A stretch of 64,000 nt of DNA from Glycomyces tritici (GCF_030403505.1 NZ_JAUEMJ010000005.1:123879-187878); one strand, 5' to 3'. Counted from the first letter of the stretch, positions 43,230 to 52,797 are shown. The notes: generated by a model from the sequence alone, not told the origin. Numbers and translations are program-made.

Positions 43230-43287
43230 GTTAATCGATTAACTAACGTGCCGCAACTCATCCGCATGAGTTCGTTAATCGATTAAC
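43230..43287. promoter_or_regulatory. Twin LacI operators, GTTAATCGATTAAC
   Basis: The 14-bp perfect palindrome GTTAATCGATTAAC occurs at 43230-43243 and again at 43274-43287 (extended to 16 bp by flanking C and G). The centres are 44 bp apart, close to four helical turns, which would allow looping by a tetramer or cooperative binding. The first copy is 20 bp upstream of the lacI start. Confidence 0.8.
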
Positions 43288-43374
43288 GGAGAATCTACGA
43301 CCGTTCGGAAACAACCCGGCCACGCTGATGTCACGGTTCGGTCACGACGCGCCGGGCCCGTGTTAGGAATGGGC

Positions 43375-44949
43375 ATGGCTCAGCACCAGTCCTACGACGC
43401 CGTGATCGTCGGCGGCGGCCACAACGGCCTCGTCTCCGCCGCCTACCTGGCCCGTGCGGGACGACGCGTCCTCGTCCTGGAACGCCTGGGCCGCACCGGA
43501 GGCGCCGCCATCTCGGCACCCGCGTTCCCCGGCGTCGACGCCCGCCTCTCCCGGTACTCGTACCTGGTGAGCCTCCTGCCGCGCATGATCGTCGACGACC
43601 TCGGCCTGCGGTTCACCGTGCGCAAGCGCGGCGTCTCCTCCTACACGCCGACCGAGCGCGACGGCCGCTCCACCGGGCTCCTCGTCACTCGCGACTCGGC
43701 CCGGACCAGGGAGTCCTTCGCGAGGCTCACCGGCTCCGAACGCGAATTCGAGGCCTGGCAGGAGTTCTACGGCAAGGCCGCGCACGTGGCGGCCCGGGTC
43801 TTCCCCACCCTCACCGAACCACTGCCCACAGAGGACGAACTGCGCCGGCGGGTGGGCGACGACCGGATCTGGGACATGTTCTTCCGGCGGCCCCTCGGCG
43901 AGACGATCGAGCAGACGTTCACCGACGACCTCGTGCGCGGTGTCGTGCTCACCGACGGCCTCATCGGCACCTTCACCTCCGCCTGGGCCGAGGACCTGCG
44001 CCAGAACCGGTGCTTCCTCTACCACGTGATCGGCGGCGGCACCGGCGACTGGGACGTCCCCGTGGGCGGCATGGGCGCCCTCACCGACGAACTCGCCCGC
44101 GTCGCCCGGGCGGCCGGCGCGGAGATCCTCACCGGCCACGAGGTCACGGGGATCGCCACGGACGGCGAGCGCGCCGAAGTGGCCTACGAGAACGACCGGG
44201 GGAGCGGCACGGTCGACGCCCGGCACGTCCTGGTGAACGCCTCGCCCGAGGCGCTCGCCGACCTGCTCGGCCGGGAGCGGCCCGAACCCGCAGAAGGGGC
44301 GCAGCTCAAGGTCAACATGCTCCTCAAGCGGCTGCCGAGGCTGCGCGACGCCGGTGCGGACCCCCGCGAGGCCTTCGCCGGGACCTTCCACGTCGCCGAA
44401 TCCTTCGCGCAGCTCGAAGCCGCCTACACCGAGGCGGCCTCCGGGCGGCTCCCGTCGCAGCCGCCCTCCGAGATCTACTGCCACTCCCTCTCCGACCCGT
44501 CGATCCTGGGGGAGGAGCTGGCGCGCGCGGGCTACCAGACCCTCACCCTCTTCGGACTCCACACGCCCGCAAGGCTTTTCGACGGCACCGGGGACGAGAG
44601 GGCGCGGCTGCTCGCGGCCACGGTCGCCCAGCTCGACCGGTACCTCGACGAGCCGCTCGCCGACTGCCTCGCCACGGACGGCGACGGCGCGCCGTGCATC
44701 GAGGCGAAGACCCCGGTCGACCTCGAACGCGACCTCAGGCTCCCCGGCGGCAACATCTTCCACCGCGACCTTTCCTGGCCGTTCCGCACCGATGCGGCGA
44801 CCGGCCGCTGGGGCGTGGAGACCGAGCACCCCAACGTGCTCCTCTGCGGCGCCGGGGCCGTGCGCGGCGGCGGCGTGAGCGGGATCCCCGGGCGCAATGC
44901 GGCCATGGCCGTCCTCGAAGCCCGGCCGGGCGTCGGACCCCGGACGTAG
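43375..44949 (+). CDS. FAD-dependent oxidoreductase (phytoene-desaturase-like)
   Basis: 524 residues from ATG 43375 after AGGAA. The N-terminal dinucleotide motif DAVIVGGGHNGLVSAAYLARAG leads into LVLERLGRTGGAA, and the C-terminal FAD motif is GAGAVRGGGVSGIPGRNAA. Overall it resembles the NAD(P)/FAD-dependent phytoene-desaturase/amine-oxidase-like proteins (retinol-saturase group). No carotenoid or other biosynthesis genes are adjacent, so the substrate is unknown. It is followed 29 nt later by the alkylation-repair-like gene. Confidence 0.8.
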   Translation: MAQHQSYDAVIVGGGHNGLVSAAYLARAGRRVLVLERLGRTGGAAISAPAFPGVDARLSRYSYLVSLLPRMIVDDLGLRFTVRKRGVSSYTPTERDGRSTGLLVTRDSARTRESFARLTGSEREFEAWQEFYGKAAHVAARVFPTLTEPLPTEDELRRRVGDDRIWDMFFRRPLGETIEQTFTDDLVRGVVLTDGLIGTFTSAWAEDLRQNRCFLYHVIGGGTGDWDVPVGGMGALTDELARVARAAGAEILTGHEVTGIATDGERAEVAYENDRGSGTVDARHVLVNASPEALADLLGRERPEPAEGAQLKVNMLLKRLPRLRDAGADPREAFAGTFHVAESFAQLEAAYTEAASGRLPSQPPSEIYCHSLSDPSILGEELARAGYQTLTLFGLHTPARLFDGTGDERARLLAATVAQLDRYLDEPLADCLATDGDGAPCIEAKTPVDLERDLRLPGGNIFHRDLSWPFRTDAATGRWGVETEHPNVLLCGAGAVRGGGVSGIPGRNAAMAVLEARPGVGPRT

Positions 44950-44978
44950 ACTGCCCGGCAGAGGCGAAGGAGGCGGCG

Positions 44979-45641
44979 ATGCCAACGAAGGACGAGGTCA
45001 TGGCCGAGCTGGCCGCACTCGAGGACCCGAGGATCCGCGAAGTGAACGAGCGGCACGGCGACGACCACGGCGTGAACCTCACCAAACTCCGCGCCGTCGC
45101 CAAGCGGCTGAAGACCCGGCAGGACCTCGCGCGGGAGCTCTGGGCCACCGGGGACACCGCCGCGCGCCTGCTCGCCCTGCTGATCTGCCGCCCGAAGGCC
45201 TTCGAACAGGACGAGCTCGACGCGATGCTGCGCGAGGCGCGGACCCCGAAGGTCCACGACTGGCTCGTGAACTACGTGGTCAAGAAGCACCCGCAGGCCG
45301 AAGCGCTCCGCCTGGCCTGGATCGACGACCCGGACCCGGTGACCGCCTCCGCCGGCTGGGCGCTGACGAGCGAACGCGTCCAGAAGCGGCCCGAGGGCCT
45401 CGACCTCACGGGCCTCCTCGACGTGATCGAAGCCGAGATGAAGGACGCCCCCGACCGCCTCCAATGGGCGATGAACCAGTGCCTCGCCCAGATCGGCATC
45501 TCGCACGCCGACCTCCGCGAGCGCGCCATCGCCATCGGCGAGCGGCTCGAAGTGCTCAAGGACTACCCGACGCCGCCGAACTGCACCTCGCCCTTCGCGC
45601 CCGTCTGGATCAACGAGATCGTGCGCCGCCAGAACGCCTGA
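44979..45641 (+). CDS. AlkD-like DNA alkylation repair protein
   Basis: 220 residues from ATG 44979, with AAGGAGG upstream. It is all-helical with HEAT-like repeats. RAVAKRL near residue 30, LWATGDTAARLLALLI near 53, and the WALTSERVQKRPE region match the AlkD-like glycosylase superfamily, which removes N3- and N7-alkylpurines. Residues important in AlkD are not all recognisable, so activity is not certain. It is convergent with the GH36 gene, only 26 nt away and without a hairpin. Confidence 0.7.
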   Translation: MPTKDEVMAELAALEDPRIREVNERHGDDHGVNLTKLRAVAKRLKTRQDLARELWATGDTAARLLALLICRPKAFEQDELDAMLREARTPKVHDWLVNYVVKKHPQAEALRLAWIDDPDPVTASAGWALTSERVQKRPEGLDLTGLLDVIEAEMKDAPDRLQWAMNQCLAQIGISHADLRERAIAIGERLEVLKDYPTPPNCTSPFAPVWINEIVRRQNA

Positions 45642-45667
45642 GCGCGGACCCGATCGGCCGCGCCCCG

Positions 45668-47731
45668 CTACCGCACCGCGAAGATCCGGGCCGCCGGACC
45701 GGCCTGCACCTCCACGACCGGCCCGCCCTCGGCCGCGCGGACCTTCCACTCCGGCAGCGCGACCGGGTAGACCTGCTCCAGCGTCCGCCCGCGCAGCCCC
45801 GGCAGCCCGACCTCCACGGCCCCGCCCCGCGACCACACCGCCAGCAGCGACTCGTCCCCGGCGTCGAGCTGCAGCGCGAGCACGTCGTCGTCCCAACCGG
45901 GCAGGCCCAGCGGCCACACCGGGTGCGACACGGCGATCCGCTGCCGCCAGTCCTTGTGCAGCGCAATCGCTTCGCGCACCAATGCGAACTGCTCCTCGCC
46001 GAGCCCGCCGAGGAACCCCGAGAGGTAGAGCCGGCTCATCACGCCCGCCGTCATCGCGAACGCCGTCTCCTCCGAGCTCATCGCCTTGTCCGGGTACGCC
46101 CAGTTCCCCGCCTGCTCCGGCGCCACGCTCGCGGGCGCCGCCGCCGCGATCGCCGCATACAGCCGGAAGTCCTGCTGGTCGCTCGTCGACTGCAAGTGCG
46201 CCACGGACAGCAAGTTGTAGTCCATGCGCATCGCGCCTGAACCGCAGTTCTCGAACAAGACCTCCGGATGCCGCGCCTGCGCGTCGCTCAGCCACCCCCG
46301 GAACGCGAGCGTGTGCCCCAGCAGCCCGGCCCCCGGGCCGGCGGCGTCCACATCGGTCCCCACGCCGGAGTTCACGTTGTAGTCCAGCTTGAAGAACTCG
46401 ATCCCGAACTCGGCCACGAGCCGGTCCACGGCCTCGTCCAGATGCGCGCGCGCCGCCGGGTGGCGGAAGTCGAGCTGGAAGTGCCCGGTCTCGCAGACCC
46501 GCTTGCCGAACCGCTGGAAGAACGCCGCGTCGGGCAGCTCCCGCCCCGCCTTCGCCTGCTCGCCGACCGCTTCGGGCTCGAGCCAGATCCCCGGCCGCAT
46601 CCCCTTGGCGCGGATCGCCTCGATGACCGAGACCAGACCGCCGGTGAACAGCCCGGGGACCTCGCGCCAGTCGCCCGAGTCCGTCCACCAGTTCCCGGTC
46701 CCGTACCACCCGGCGTCGATGCAGTAGTACTCCGCGCCCGCCGCCGCGGCCGCCTCGATCAGCGGCAGCTCCTTCTCCGTGGAGGGACCGGCCATCAGCG
46801 TGTTCATGAAGTCGTTGTACACCAAGGGAAGCCGCGCATCGATCGGCCGCATCTCCCGGATCGCGCGCCGGTAGTCCGTGAGCGCCCCGAAGGCCGCGTC
46901 CCGCCCGCCCCCGGCGACGCAGAACCCCGCCGGCACCGTCGTGAACGCCTCGCCGGGCGCCAGACGCGCCGCGAACTGGTGGTACAGATCCGTCGGGCCG
47001 TACACCCCCACGATCACCGTGCCCTCGTGCTGCGAGGCCTCCCAGTGCCAGCCCGCGCTCGTCTCGGCCTGCCACGCGATCGAGGGCCCGTCCTCCAGGG
47101 CCAGGACCCCGGTCGGCAGGTACGCGCCGCTGGAGAACGACCCGTGGCTGGTCACGCCGAAGTTCCCCCGGTTGCGCCGACCGTGGAACCCCGGGTTGAC
47201 GTTCGGCAGCAGCTCCTCGACGGGCCGCTGGTGCCAGCGCCCCTCGGCGAGCCATTCGCTCTCGCCCCACAGCAGGTCGTGCGCGGCTTCGGGCACCGCC
47301 ACGATCGCGGAGGCCACGTTGAGGAGCACGACCTCCTCGGCGGTGGCGTTGCGGACGGTGTGCCGGATCTGGAGCCCCGGCCCCGCGGCGCGGAAACTGC
47401 TGTGGACCTCGATGCCGGACCCCGGCTCGCGCTGGCTGATGCGCAGCTCGTCGCCGTCCGCTTCGTGGCCGGTGTAGCGCAGGCGCGGCCCGGAGCCCCA
47501 GTGCAGGAGGCTCTGGTCGGGGCGGGCGCGGTGCTCGCCTGCGGTGCTGTAGTCGGCGACGGGCATGGGCGCGACCACCGATGGGGCGTCCGGGCCGGTC
47601 GCCCAGTGGGCGAGCCGGACGGGGTGGTCCTCGCCGTGCTCGAATCGCAGGTGCATGCCGGGCCGGGACCACTCGAAGGCGGTCGCGGGGCCGGGGTGCC
47701 GAGGGGGCGTCACTGCCACTTTTTGCTCCAC
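45668..47731 (-). CDS. GH36 alpha-galactosidase, copy 1
   Basis: 687 residues, no signal peptide, so cytoplasmic. The N-terminal beta-supersandwich is followed by the TIM barrel with CIDAGWYGTGNWW near residue 345, the nucleophile Asp in FFKLDYN near 450 and the acid/base Asp in LQSTSDQQDF near 515. LFENCGSGAMRMDYN is a typical GH36 block. The enzyme removes alpha-galactosyl units from raffinose-series sugars or galactomannan fragments. It is highly similar along its whole length to the product of 52798, and the two promoters also match, indicating a duplication that retained its regulation. Confidence 0.9.
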   Translation of the reverse strand: MEQKVAVTPPRHPGPATAFEWSRPGMHLRFEHGEDHPVRLAHWATGPDAPSVVAPMPVADYSTAGEHRARPDQSLLHWGSGPRLRYTGHEADGDELRISQREPGSGIEVHSSFRAAGPGLQIRHTVRNATAEEVVLLNVASAIVAVPEAAHDLLWGESEWLAEGRWHQRPVEELLPNVNPGFHGRRNRGNFGVTSHGSFSSGAYLPTGVLALEDGPSIAWQAETSAGWHWEASQHEGTVIVGVYGPTDLYHQFAARLAPGEAFTTVPAGFCVAGGGRDAAFGALTDYRRAIREMRPIDARLPLVYNDFMNTLMAGPSTEKELPLIEAAAAAGAEYYCIDAGWYGTGNWWTDSGDWREVPGLFTGGLVSVIEAIRAKGMRPGIWLEPEAVGEQAKAGRELPDAAFFQRFGKRVCETGHFQLDFRHPAARAHLDEAVDRLVAEFGIEFFKLDYNVNSGVGTDVDAAGPGAGLLGHTLAFRGWLSDAQARHPEVLFENCGSGAMRMDYNLLSVAHLQSTSDQQDFRLYAAIAAAAPASVAPEQAGNWAYPDKAMSSEETAFAMTAGVMSRLYLSGFLGGLGEEQFALVREAIALHKDWRQRIAVSHPVWPLGLPGWDDDVLALQLDAGDESLLAVWSRGGAVEVGLPGLRGRTLEQVYPVALPEWKVRAAEGGPVVEVQAGPAARIFAVR

Positions 47732-47754
47732 TTTGGATCGTTGTGTGCCGGAGG

Positions 47755-47794
47755 GTCAACGAATCAAGCTAGTGGCCGTGCGTGGCGAGCACAA
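47755..47794 (-). promoter_or_regulatory. Promoter of GH36 copy 1
   Basis: On the minus strand TTGTGC (47794-47789), 17 nt, TAGCTT (47771-47766), then GATTCGTTGAC. The plus-strand word GTCAACGAATCAAGCTA (47755-47771) is identical at 54897-54913 before copy 2. The remaining gap to 47925 shows an AT-rich patch without clear structure. Confidence 0.75.
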
Positions 47795-47925
47795 GGGTCG
47801 AGCCCTTGAAATTATGCGATGAATGCCGCGGGATATGGCGGTCATTTGGTCATAAAAGGTACATCAATGTCTACACAGCAAGCAGGATCATGACAATAGA
47901 TATGATGTTTCTATGCCCGTATCCG

Positions 47926-48642
47926 TCACGGTTCGAGCGGCGATTCCTCGTCTTCAGTGGGGAGGAACGGCAGCGAGTCCTCGACGCCCAAGAGGTGGTT
48001 GGCCATGCGGATGCGGGCCGCGTCGGGGTCGCGGTACTTCAGGGCCCGCCAGATGGCGTGGTGCTCGCCGTGCGTGCGCCGGTCGATGCCCTCCTCGCGC
48101 AGGCTCCGCCACAACCGCTCTCTGATGGTGCGGCTGGCGAAGGTCTCGATCATGCCGGTGAGCACGGGATTGCCCGTGTGCGCGGCGATGATGCGGTGGA
48201 AGGCGATGTCGATCTCGATGATCCGCTCGTGCGCGTCGGGGTGCTCATCGAGGATGCGGCCGGCCTCGTCCAGCAGGGTCTCGGCCTCCTTGAGCGCGTC
48301 GTCGGTGATCCGGGTGGCGGCGAGGCGGGCCGCCTCGCATTCGAGCAGGCGGCGGATCGCGTGGAGGTGCAGGGTCTGCCCGTCGCCCTGGAGGTCGACG
48401 ACGAAGCCCATCGGCGCGAGCAGCTGCGAGACGTCGAGGTCGGTCACATACGTGCCGTCGCCCTGGCGCGAGTTGAGGATGCCGAGGATCGACAGGGCCC
48501 GGACGCCTTCGCGGAGGGAGCCGCGGGAGACGCCCAGGGTCTCGGCGAGCTCCTTCTCCACGGGCAGGCGTTCACCGGGGCGCAGATCGCCGTTGAGGAT
48601 CATGTGTTTGATGCCGTTGACGACATCGTCCGTGCGGGACAT
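47926..48642 (-). CDS. GntR/FadR-family regulator
   Basis: 238 residues. The N-terminal winged helix has the GntR pattern DVVNGIKHMILNGDLRPGERLPVEKELAE and SRGSLREGVRALSILGIL. The C-terminal helical FCD domain has metal-type residues (DIAFHRIIAAHTGNP and GEHHAIWRAL). It lies between the GH36 copy 1 gene and the importer, so it probably regulates galactoside uptake. FCD proteins usually bind carboxylated or sugar-acid metabolites. Confidence 0.85.
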   Translation of the reverse strand: MSRTDDVVNGIKHMILNGDLRPGERLPVEKELAETLGVSRGSLREGVRALSILGILNSRQGDGTYVTDLDVSQLLAPMGFVVDLQGDGQTLHLHAIRRLLECEAARLAATRITDDALKEAETLLDEAGRILDEHPDAHERIIEIDIAFHRIIAAHTGNPVLTGMIETFASRTIRERLWRSLREEGIDRRTHGEHHAIWRALKYRDPDAARIRMANHLLGVEDSLPFLPTEDEESPLEP

Positions 48643-48729
48643 GGGTGCAAGTATCGCCGAGTCGCGTCAGAACCGCAAGAATGGTCGGATCTTTCAGGTC
48701 ACGATCCCGTGGTACGGGCGGGACGCTGA

Positions 48730-48788
48730 GAGGGCCTTCCGATCCCGGCGCAGTGTGCAGTCTGCGTTGCCCGGTTCGGAAGGCCCTC
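48730..48788 (-). terminator. Large hairpin terminator of the galactoside importer operon
   Basis: GAGGGCCTTCCGA (48730-48742) pairs perfectly with TCGGAAGGCCCTC (48776-48788). The 33-nt loop holds a smaller CGCAG/CTGCG stem. It lies 87 nt after the last permease gene on the minus strand. Confidence 0.7.
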
Positions 48789-48874
48789 GGCCGCGAGCGG
48801 TACGACAGCGAATCGACCCCCCGACCCTCACATCGTGCCCGCGGCCGTCCCGGAGGCGAGCCCCCGGGACGTCT

Positions 48875-49816
48875 CTACCCCTTGATGGCCCCCGTGATGA
48901 CGGCCTTGGTGAAGTGCTTCTGGATGAACGGGTACATGATCACGATCGGGAGGACCGTGCAGACCACGACCGCCATCTTCAGGGCCGCGGTGGGCGCGGC
49001 CTCGCCCTGGTCCTGGTACTGCGCCGTGGCCGAGGCGCCCTCGGGCAGGCCCTGCGTGGACATGAGCATCCGCTGGAGGACGACCTGGATCGGCTGGGTC
49101 TCCAGGCCGGGCGTGTAGAGCACGGCCGAGAAGTAGATGTTCCAGTAGCCCACGGCGTAGAACAGGGCGACGACCGCGAGGATCGCCTTCGACATCGGCA
49201 GCACGATCGTCAGGAGGATCCGGAACTCGCCGGCGCCGTCGATGCGGGCCGCGTCCAGCAGCTCGCCGGGGATCGTGTTCATGAAGAACGCCCGGAGCAC
49301 GATCAGGTTGAAGGCGCTCAGCGCGACCGGCAGGATCAGCGACAGGTAGTCGTTGAACAGGCCGAGCTTCTGCACCACCAGGAAGCTGGGGTACATGCCG
49401 GGGCCGAACAGGAACGTGAACAGCACGAGCATGAGTATCGGCCGGTGCAGGAACGAGCCGGTGCGCGAGAGCGCGTAGGCCCCGCAGATCGTGAGCACCA
49501 TGCTGAAGGCGGTGCCGCCCACCGTGAGTACCACGGTGAGGATCAGCGAGTCGGTGAGCGCGCCGCCGGAGAAGATCTCCTGGTAGGCGCTGAGGCTCAG
49601 GTCGGTCGGGATGAGCAGCAGGTTCCCGCCCGCTCGGGAGAGGGCGTCCTCGCTGGCGAAGCTGGTGGCCACGATCGCCCAGAGCGGCACCAGGATCGCT
49701 GCCGCGTAGGCGATCAGGAACAGGGCCTTCACGCTCTTGCCGACGAGGGAGGGCTCCTCGTCCCAGACGGGACGGGCGCTCTTGCGGGGCTTGGGCTTGA
49801 TGTCTACGGCGGTCAT
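48875..49816 (-). CDS. Sugar ABC permease, YtcP type (third large-binding-protein system)
   Basis: 313 residues from ATG 49816, in an ATGA overlap with the partner permease. A basic N-terminus precedes six spans. The EAA loop is in LLDAARIDGAGEFRILLTIVLP near residue 195, and the C-terminal end HFTKAVITGAIKG is of the YtcP type. It is the last gene of the operon, followed by a hairpin. Confidence 0.9.
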   Translation of the reverse strand: MTAVDIKPKPRKSARPVWDEEPSLVGKSVKALFLIAYAAAILVPLWAIVATSFASEDALSRAGGNLLLIPTDLSLSAYQEIFSGGALTDSLILTVVLTVGGTAFSMVLTICGAYALSRTGSFLHRPILMLVLFTFLFGPGMYPSFLVVQKLGLFNDYLSLILPVALSAFNLIVLRAFFMNTIPGELLDAARIDGAGEFRILLTIVLPMSKAILAVVALFYAVGYWNIYFSAVLYTPGLETQPIQVVLQRMLMSTQGLPEGASATAQYQDQGEAAPTAALKMAVVVCTVLPIVIMYPFIQKHFTKAVITGAIKG

Positions 49817-50796
49817 GACTTCTGGTAGATCCCTTGCTCTCCGAGGCGGTGCGCGACCTTGTTGGCGGCGAGGATCAGGACGAGTCCGATCGCGCCCTTG
49901 AACAGGCCGGCCGCGGTGCCGAACGAGGCCCCTTCGGTGCCGATGACGCTGCGGTAGTACACGTAGGTGTCCAGCACTTCGGTGGCCTGGTAGCCGATGG
50001 CGTTGCGCTGCAGCTGGTACTGCTCGAAGCCGACGGAGAGGATGCCGCCGATCTGGAGGATGAGCAGGAGGATGATGACGGGCCTGATCCCGGGCAGGGT
50101 GATGTGCCACATCCGCCGCCAGCGGTTGGCGCCGTCGACCGCGGCGGCCTCGTAGAGGCTCGGGTTGATGGAGGCGAGGGCCGCGAGGAAGATGATCATG
50201 CCCCAGCCGGCGTCCTTCCACGCCCACTGCATCCACGCGAGCACCAGGAAGGTGTCCGGGTTGGAGGTGAAGGTGAGGCGGTCGCCGCCGAGGCTCATGA
50301 GCCAGTTGGAGACGAGCCCGTCGGCGCCCAGGACCTGGACGAACACGGTGACGACCAGGACCCAGGAGAAGAAGTACGGCAGGTACACGATCGACTGGAA
50401 CGTGCTGCGGACCTTGGTGGAGACCACCGAGTGCATGACCAGTGCGAGCACGACCGAGAGCGGGAACAGGAACAGCAGGTGCGCGGCGGCGAACTTCAGC
50501 GTGTTCAGCAGCGCCGGAACGAAGTACGGGTCGTTGAAGAGCCGCTCGAACCACGCGAAGCCGACGAACGGGTTCTCCCAGAACGGCCGGTGGGGGCTGT
50601 AGTCCATGAACGCGATGATGTTCCAGGCCGAAGGCCAGTAGAAGAACAGCGCGAGCTGGACGAGCACCGGGAGGGCGAGCACCAGGAGGGGCCAGTCGTG
50701 CCGCAGCCGCTGGGCGGCGGACCGCTTGCGCTTGACGATGCGCGCGTTCGGAGTCCGGGCCGTGGTCGGCGGGGCCTCGCTTTGCATAGTTGCCAT
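49813..50796 (-). CDS. Sugar ABC permease, LplB type
   Basis: 327 residues from ATG 50796 (a second in-frame ATG lies 9 nt later), with a weak GGA ribosome site. Six spans begin near residue 35. The LplB-like FFYWPSAWNIIAFMDYSPHRPF is near residue 51, and the EAA loop (YEAAAVDGANRWRRMWHITLPG) is near 215. It forms the channel with the product of 48875. Confidence 0.9.
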   Translation of the reverse strand: MATMQSEAPPTTARTPNARIVKRKRSAAQRLRHDWPLLVLALPVLVQLALFFYWPSAWNIIAFMDYSPHRPFWENPFVGFAWFERLFNDPYFVPALLNTLKFAAAHLLFLFPLSVVLALVMHSVVSTKVRSTFQSIVYLPYFFSWVLVVTVFVQVLGADGLVSNWLMSLGGDRLTFTSNPDTFLVLAWMQWAWKDAGWGMIIFLAALASINPSLYEAAAVDGANRWRRMWHITLPGIRPVIILLLILQIGGILSVGFEQYQLQRNAIGYQATEVLDTYVYYRSVIGTEGASFGTAAGLFKGAIGLVLILAANKVAHRLGEQGIYQKS

Positions 50797-50873
50797 GGGA
50801 ATTCCAGTCTCAAGTCCGAGGTCGGCGGGTGTGAGCGGCCGGGCCGCCCGCGCTGCGGGCGGCCCGGTGCCCG

Positions 50874-52565
50874 TCACTGCTCGTTGAGGCTCTTGTAGAT
50901 GTCGGTGTAGAAGCCGCGGGCCTCTTCGCCGCCGTTCGCCATGAAGGTGGCGACGATGTCGGGGATGGTGGAGAGGTCGGCGCGGCCGTAGGCGATGTCG
51001 TTCTGCTGGTCGTTGAAGGTCTGCGAGGCCGACTTGGCCGCCGCCGGGGCCTCGATGCGCACGCCCTCGAAGATGCTCGGCACGATGAACTCCTGGCACG
51101 AGGCGTTGAACTCGAAGTGCGCCTGGACGACCTCGGGGATGCCGGTGAGGAACCGCTGGACCTTGCCGGAGTACTGCTTGAGGTTGACCGGGGCCAGGAC
51201 GACCTTCTGGCCGTGCTCGGTGTGGACCGGGTTGCCGGTGGCGTCGTACTCGAAGTGCTCGCCTTCGACGCCGTACTCCAGAAGCTCGTTCTCCTTGGTG
51301 CCGAACGGTGCGGAGCACCAGTTGGCGACGTCGAGGAGCTCCTCGACCTGCTCCCTGGAGAGGTCCTTGTTCAGGAAGGTCCAGCCGTCGACGGAGGTGC
51401 CGGCCTTGAGCGTGGGCTTGCGGCCCTTCGCGCCGATCGGCGGCACGGGGGCGATCGCGCCCGTGGCGGTGCCGTCCTTGACCTTGGCCGCGTACTCGTA
51501 CCAGCGGACCGGGTTCTCCTGGGAGAACAGCGTGGTCCCGGCGATCTGCATCGCCCCGTTGTCCAGCGTGCCGGTGGGCGCGTCCGGGTGGATGAGCTTC
51601 TCGTCCCACAGGGTGCGGCGGAACTCCAGCAGCTCGGTGAACTCGGGCTTCTCGCAGTCGTTGACGAGCTTGCCCTGCTCCTCGTCCCAGGACCAGCCCT
51701 CGTCGCCGACGAGGCCGAAGAGCTGCGGGAGGATCCAATCGACGGCGCCGAAGGCCCACTTGCCGTTGGCGTCGTCCGACCACTTCCGGCAGGCCTCGAG
51801 CAGCTCCTCGACCGTGGTCGGCATCGCGATGCCCGCGGCCTCCATGAGGTCGACGCGGGTGAACAGGGCGTTGCCCGGGCCGCCGCTGAAGGTGGCGGGG
51901 ATGCCGTAGAGGCGCGCGGTCTCGGGGTCGCTCGCGTCCGTGGACCAGACCGACTGCGCCCAGGACTGGGTCGGCAGGCCGGCCAGGAGCGGCCAGCGCC
52001 CGGAGATGTCGCCCTTGAGGATGTCGGTCAGGTCGTAGAAGGTGTTGACCACGGTCTCGGGGAAGTTCGTGTGGGAGCCGAGCATCCAGCTGAAGAGCAG
52101 CATGCCGTCGCCGTACTCGTTGGCGTTGAGCCACTGGACCGAGGTGTCGGCGTACGTGTTGCCGTCGGCCTGGCGCAGGTTGATGGTCGTGCCGCCCCAG
52201 GCGTCGCGCAGCGCCGCGAAGTAGGGGTCGTCGTTCGAGGGGGCCTCGCCCCAGAACGGGACGGTGATCTCGTAGGTGCCGCTGTTCGAGGGCACCTCGG
52301 TGATGGCCTCGACCGGCTCGGGGTACGAGGTGAACGCGGAGGGGTGGTTCGGCGGGTCGCCGATCAGGTCGGGCTCGGCCGGGAGCGGCCATTCCTTGTA
52401 CTCGGGCAGGAAGTCGAAGCCCTCGGTCGCCTGGGTGGAGCCTTCGCCGGTCTTGATGTCGGAGCAGGCGGCGGCGAAGGGGAGTCCCGCAGCGCCGACG
52501 GCGCCGAGACCGGCGACCTTGAAGAGGGAGCGGCGCCGCATCGGTGCGGAGGAGGAGTCGGGCAT
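50874..52565 (-). CDS. Large galactoside-binding lipoprotein of ABC importer
   Basis: 563 residues from ATG 52565, with GAAAGG 8 nt upstream. The longer in-frame extension to 52640 has no coding sense. A twin-arginine motif (MRRRSLFKVAGLG, residues 9-21) and the lipobox PFAAAC (Cys about 34) give a Tat-exported lipoprotein. It is an LplA-type long solute-binding protein. GH36 genes on both sides suggest that raffinose-family or galactomanno-oligosaccharides are bound. Confidence 0.9.
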   Translation of the reverse strand: MPDSSSAPMRRRSLFKVAGLGAVGAAGLPFAAACSDIKTGEGSTQATEGFDFLPEYKEWPLPAEPDLIGDPPNHPSAFTSYPEPVEAITEVPSNSGTYEITVPFWGEAPSNDDPYFAALRDAWGGTTINLRQADGNTYADTSVQWLNANEYGDGMLLFSWMLGSHTNFPETVVNTFYDLTDILKGDISGRWPLLAGLPTQSWAQSVWSTDASDPETARLYGIPATFSGGPGNALFTRVDLMEAAGIAMPTTVEELLEACRKWSDDANGKWAFGAVDWILPQLFGLVGDEGWSWDEEQGKLVNDCEKPEFTELLEFRRTLWDEKLIHPDAPTGTLDNGAMQIAGTTLFSQENPVRWYEYAAKVKDGTATGAIAPVPPIGAKGRKPTLKAGTSVDGWTFLNKDLSREQVEELLDVANWCSAPFGTKENELLEYGVEGEHFEYDATGNPVHTEHGQKVVLAPVNLKQYSGKVQRFLTGIPEVVQAHFEFNASCQEFIVPSIFEGVRIEAPAAAKSASQTFNDQQNDIAYGRADLSTIPDIVATFMANGGEEARGFYTDIYKSLNEQ

Positions 52566-52797
52566 CGTAGGCCTTTCATTCGCGCTGCCATGAGGGATGA
52601 AGACAGCAAGGGATCTAAATTTGGATATGCCTTCAAACAAAAGTAAGCCAGGTGGAGCAGGTTAGGCAAGACCTCAAGCAATCTAAAGATCAGATGATTC
52701 CGTAGTCATACGGGATCGATGCGAAGCCGTTATGCGGCAAACGCTGGCATTTCTCTCCCTCGTGCTAGAAGTTCGCCACGAGTCATCGGATCATTGC
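52566..52797. promoter_or_regulatory. Upstream region of the galactoside importer
   Basis: An AT-rich gap. CCGTAGTCATACGG (52700-52713, 5-bp arms) is a possible operator. On the minus strand TTGCCT and TACTTT 18 nt apart (near 52634-52663) are a weak promoter candidate. Nothing else is evident. Confidence 0.3.

Noticed and set aside
44532..47759. Long minus-strand frame of over 1000 codons across the GH36 and AlkD-like genes
   Set aside because: Arg/Gly/Ala-rich shadow of the GH36 frame that also runs antisense to two plus-strand genes. No motifs.
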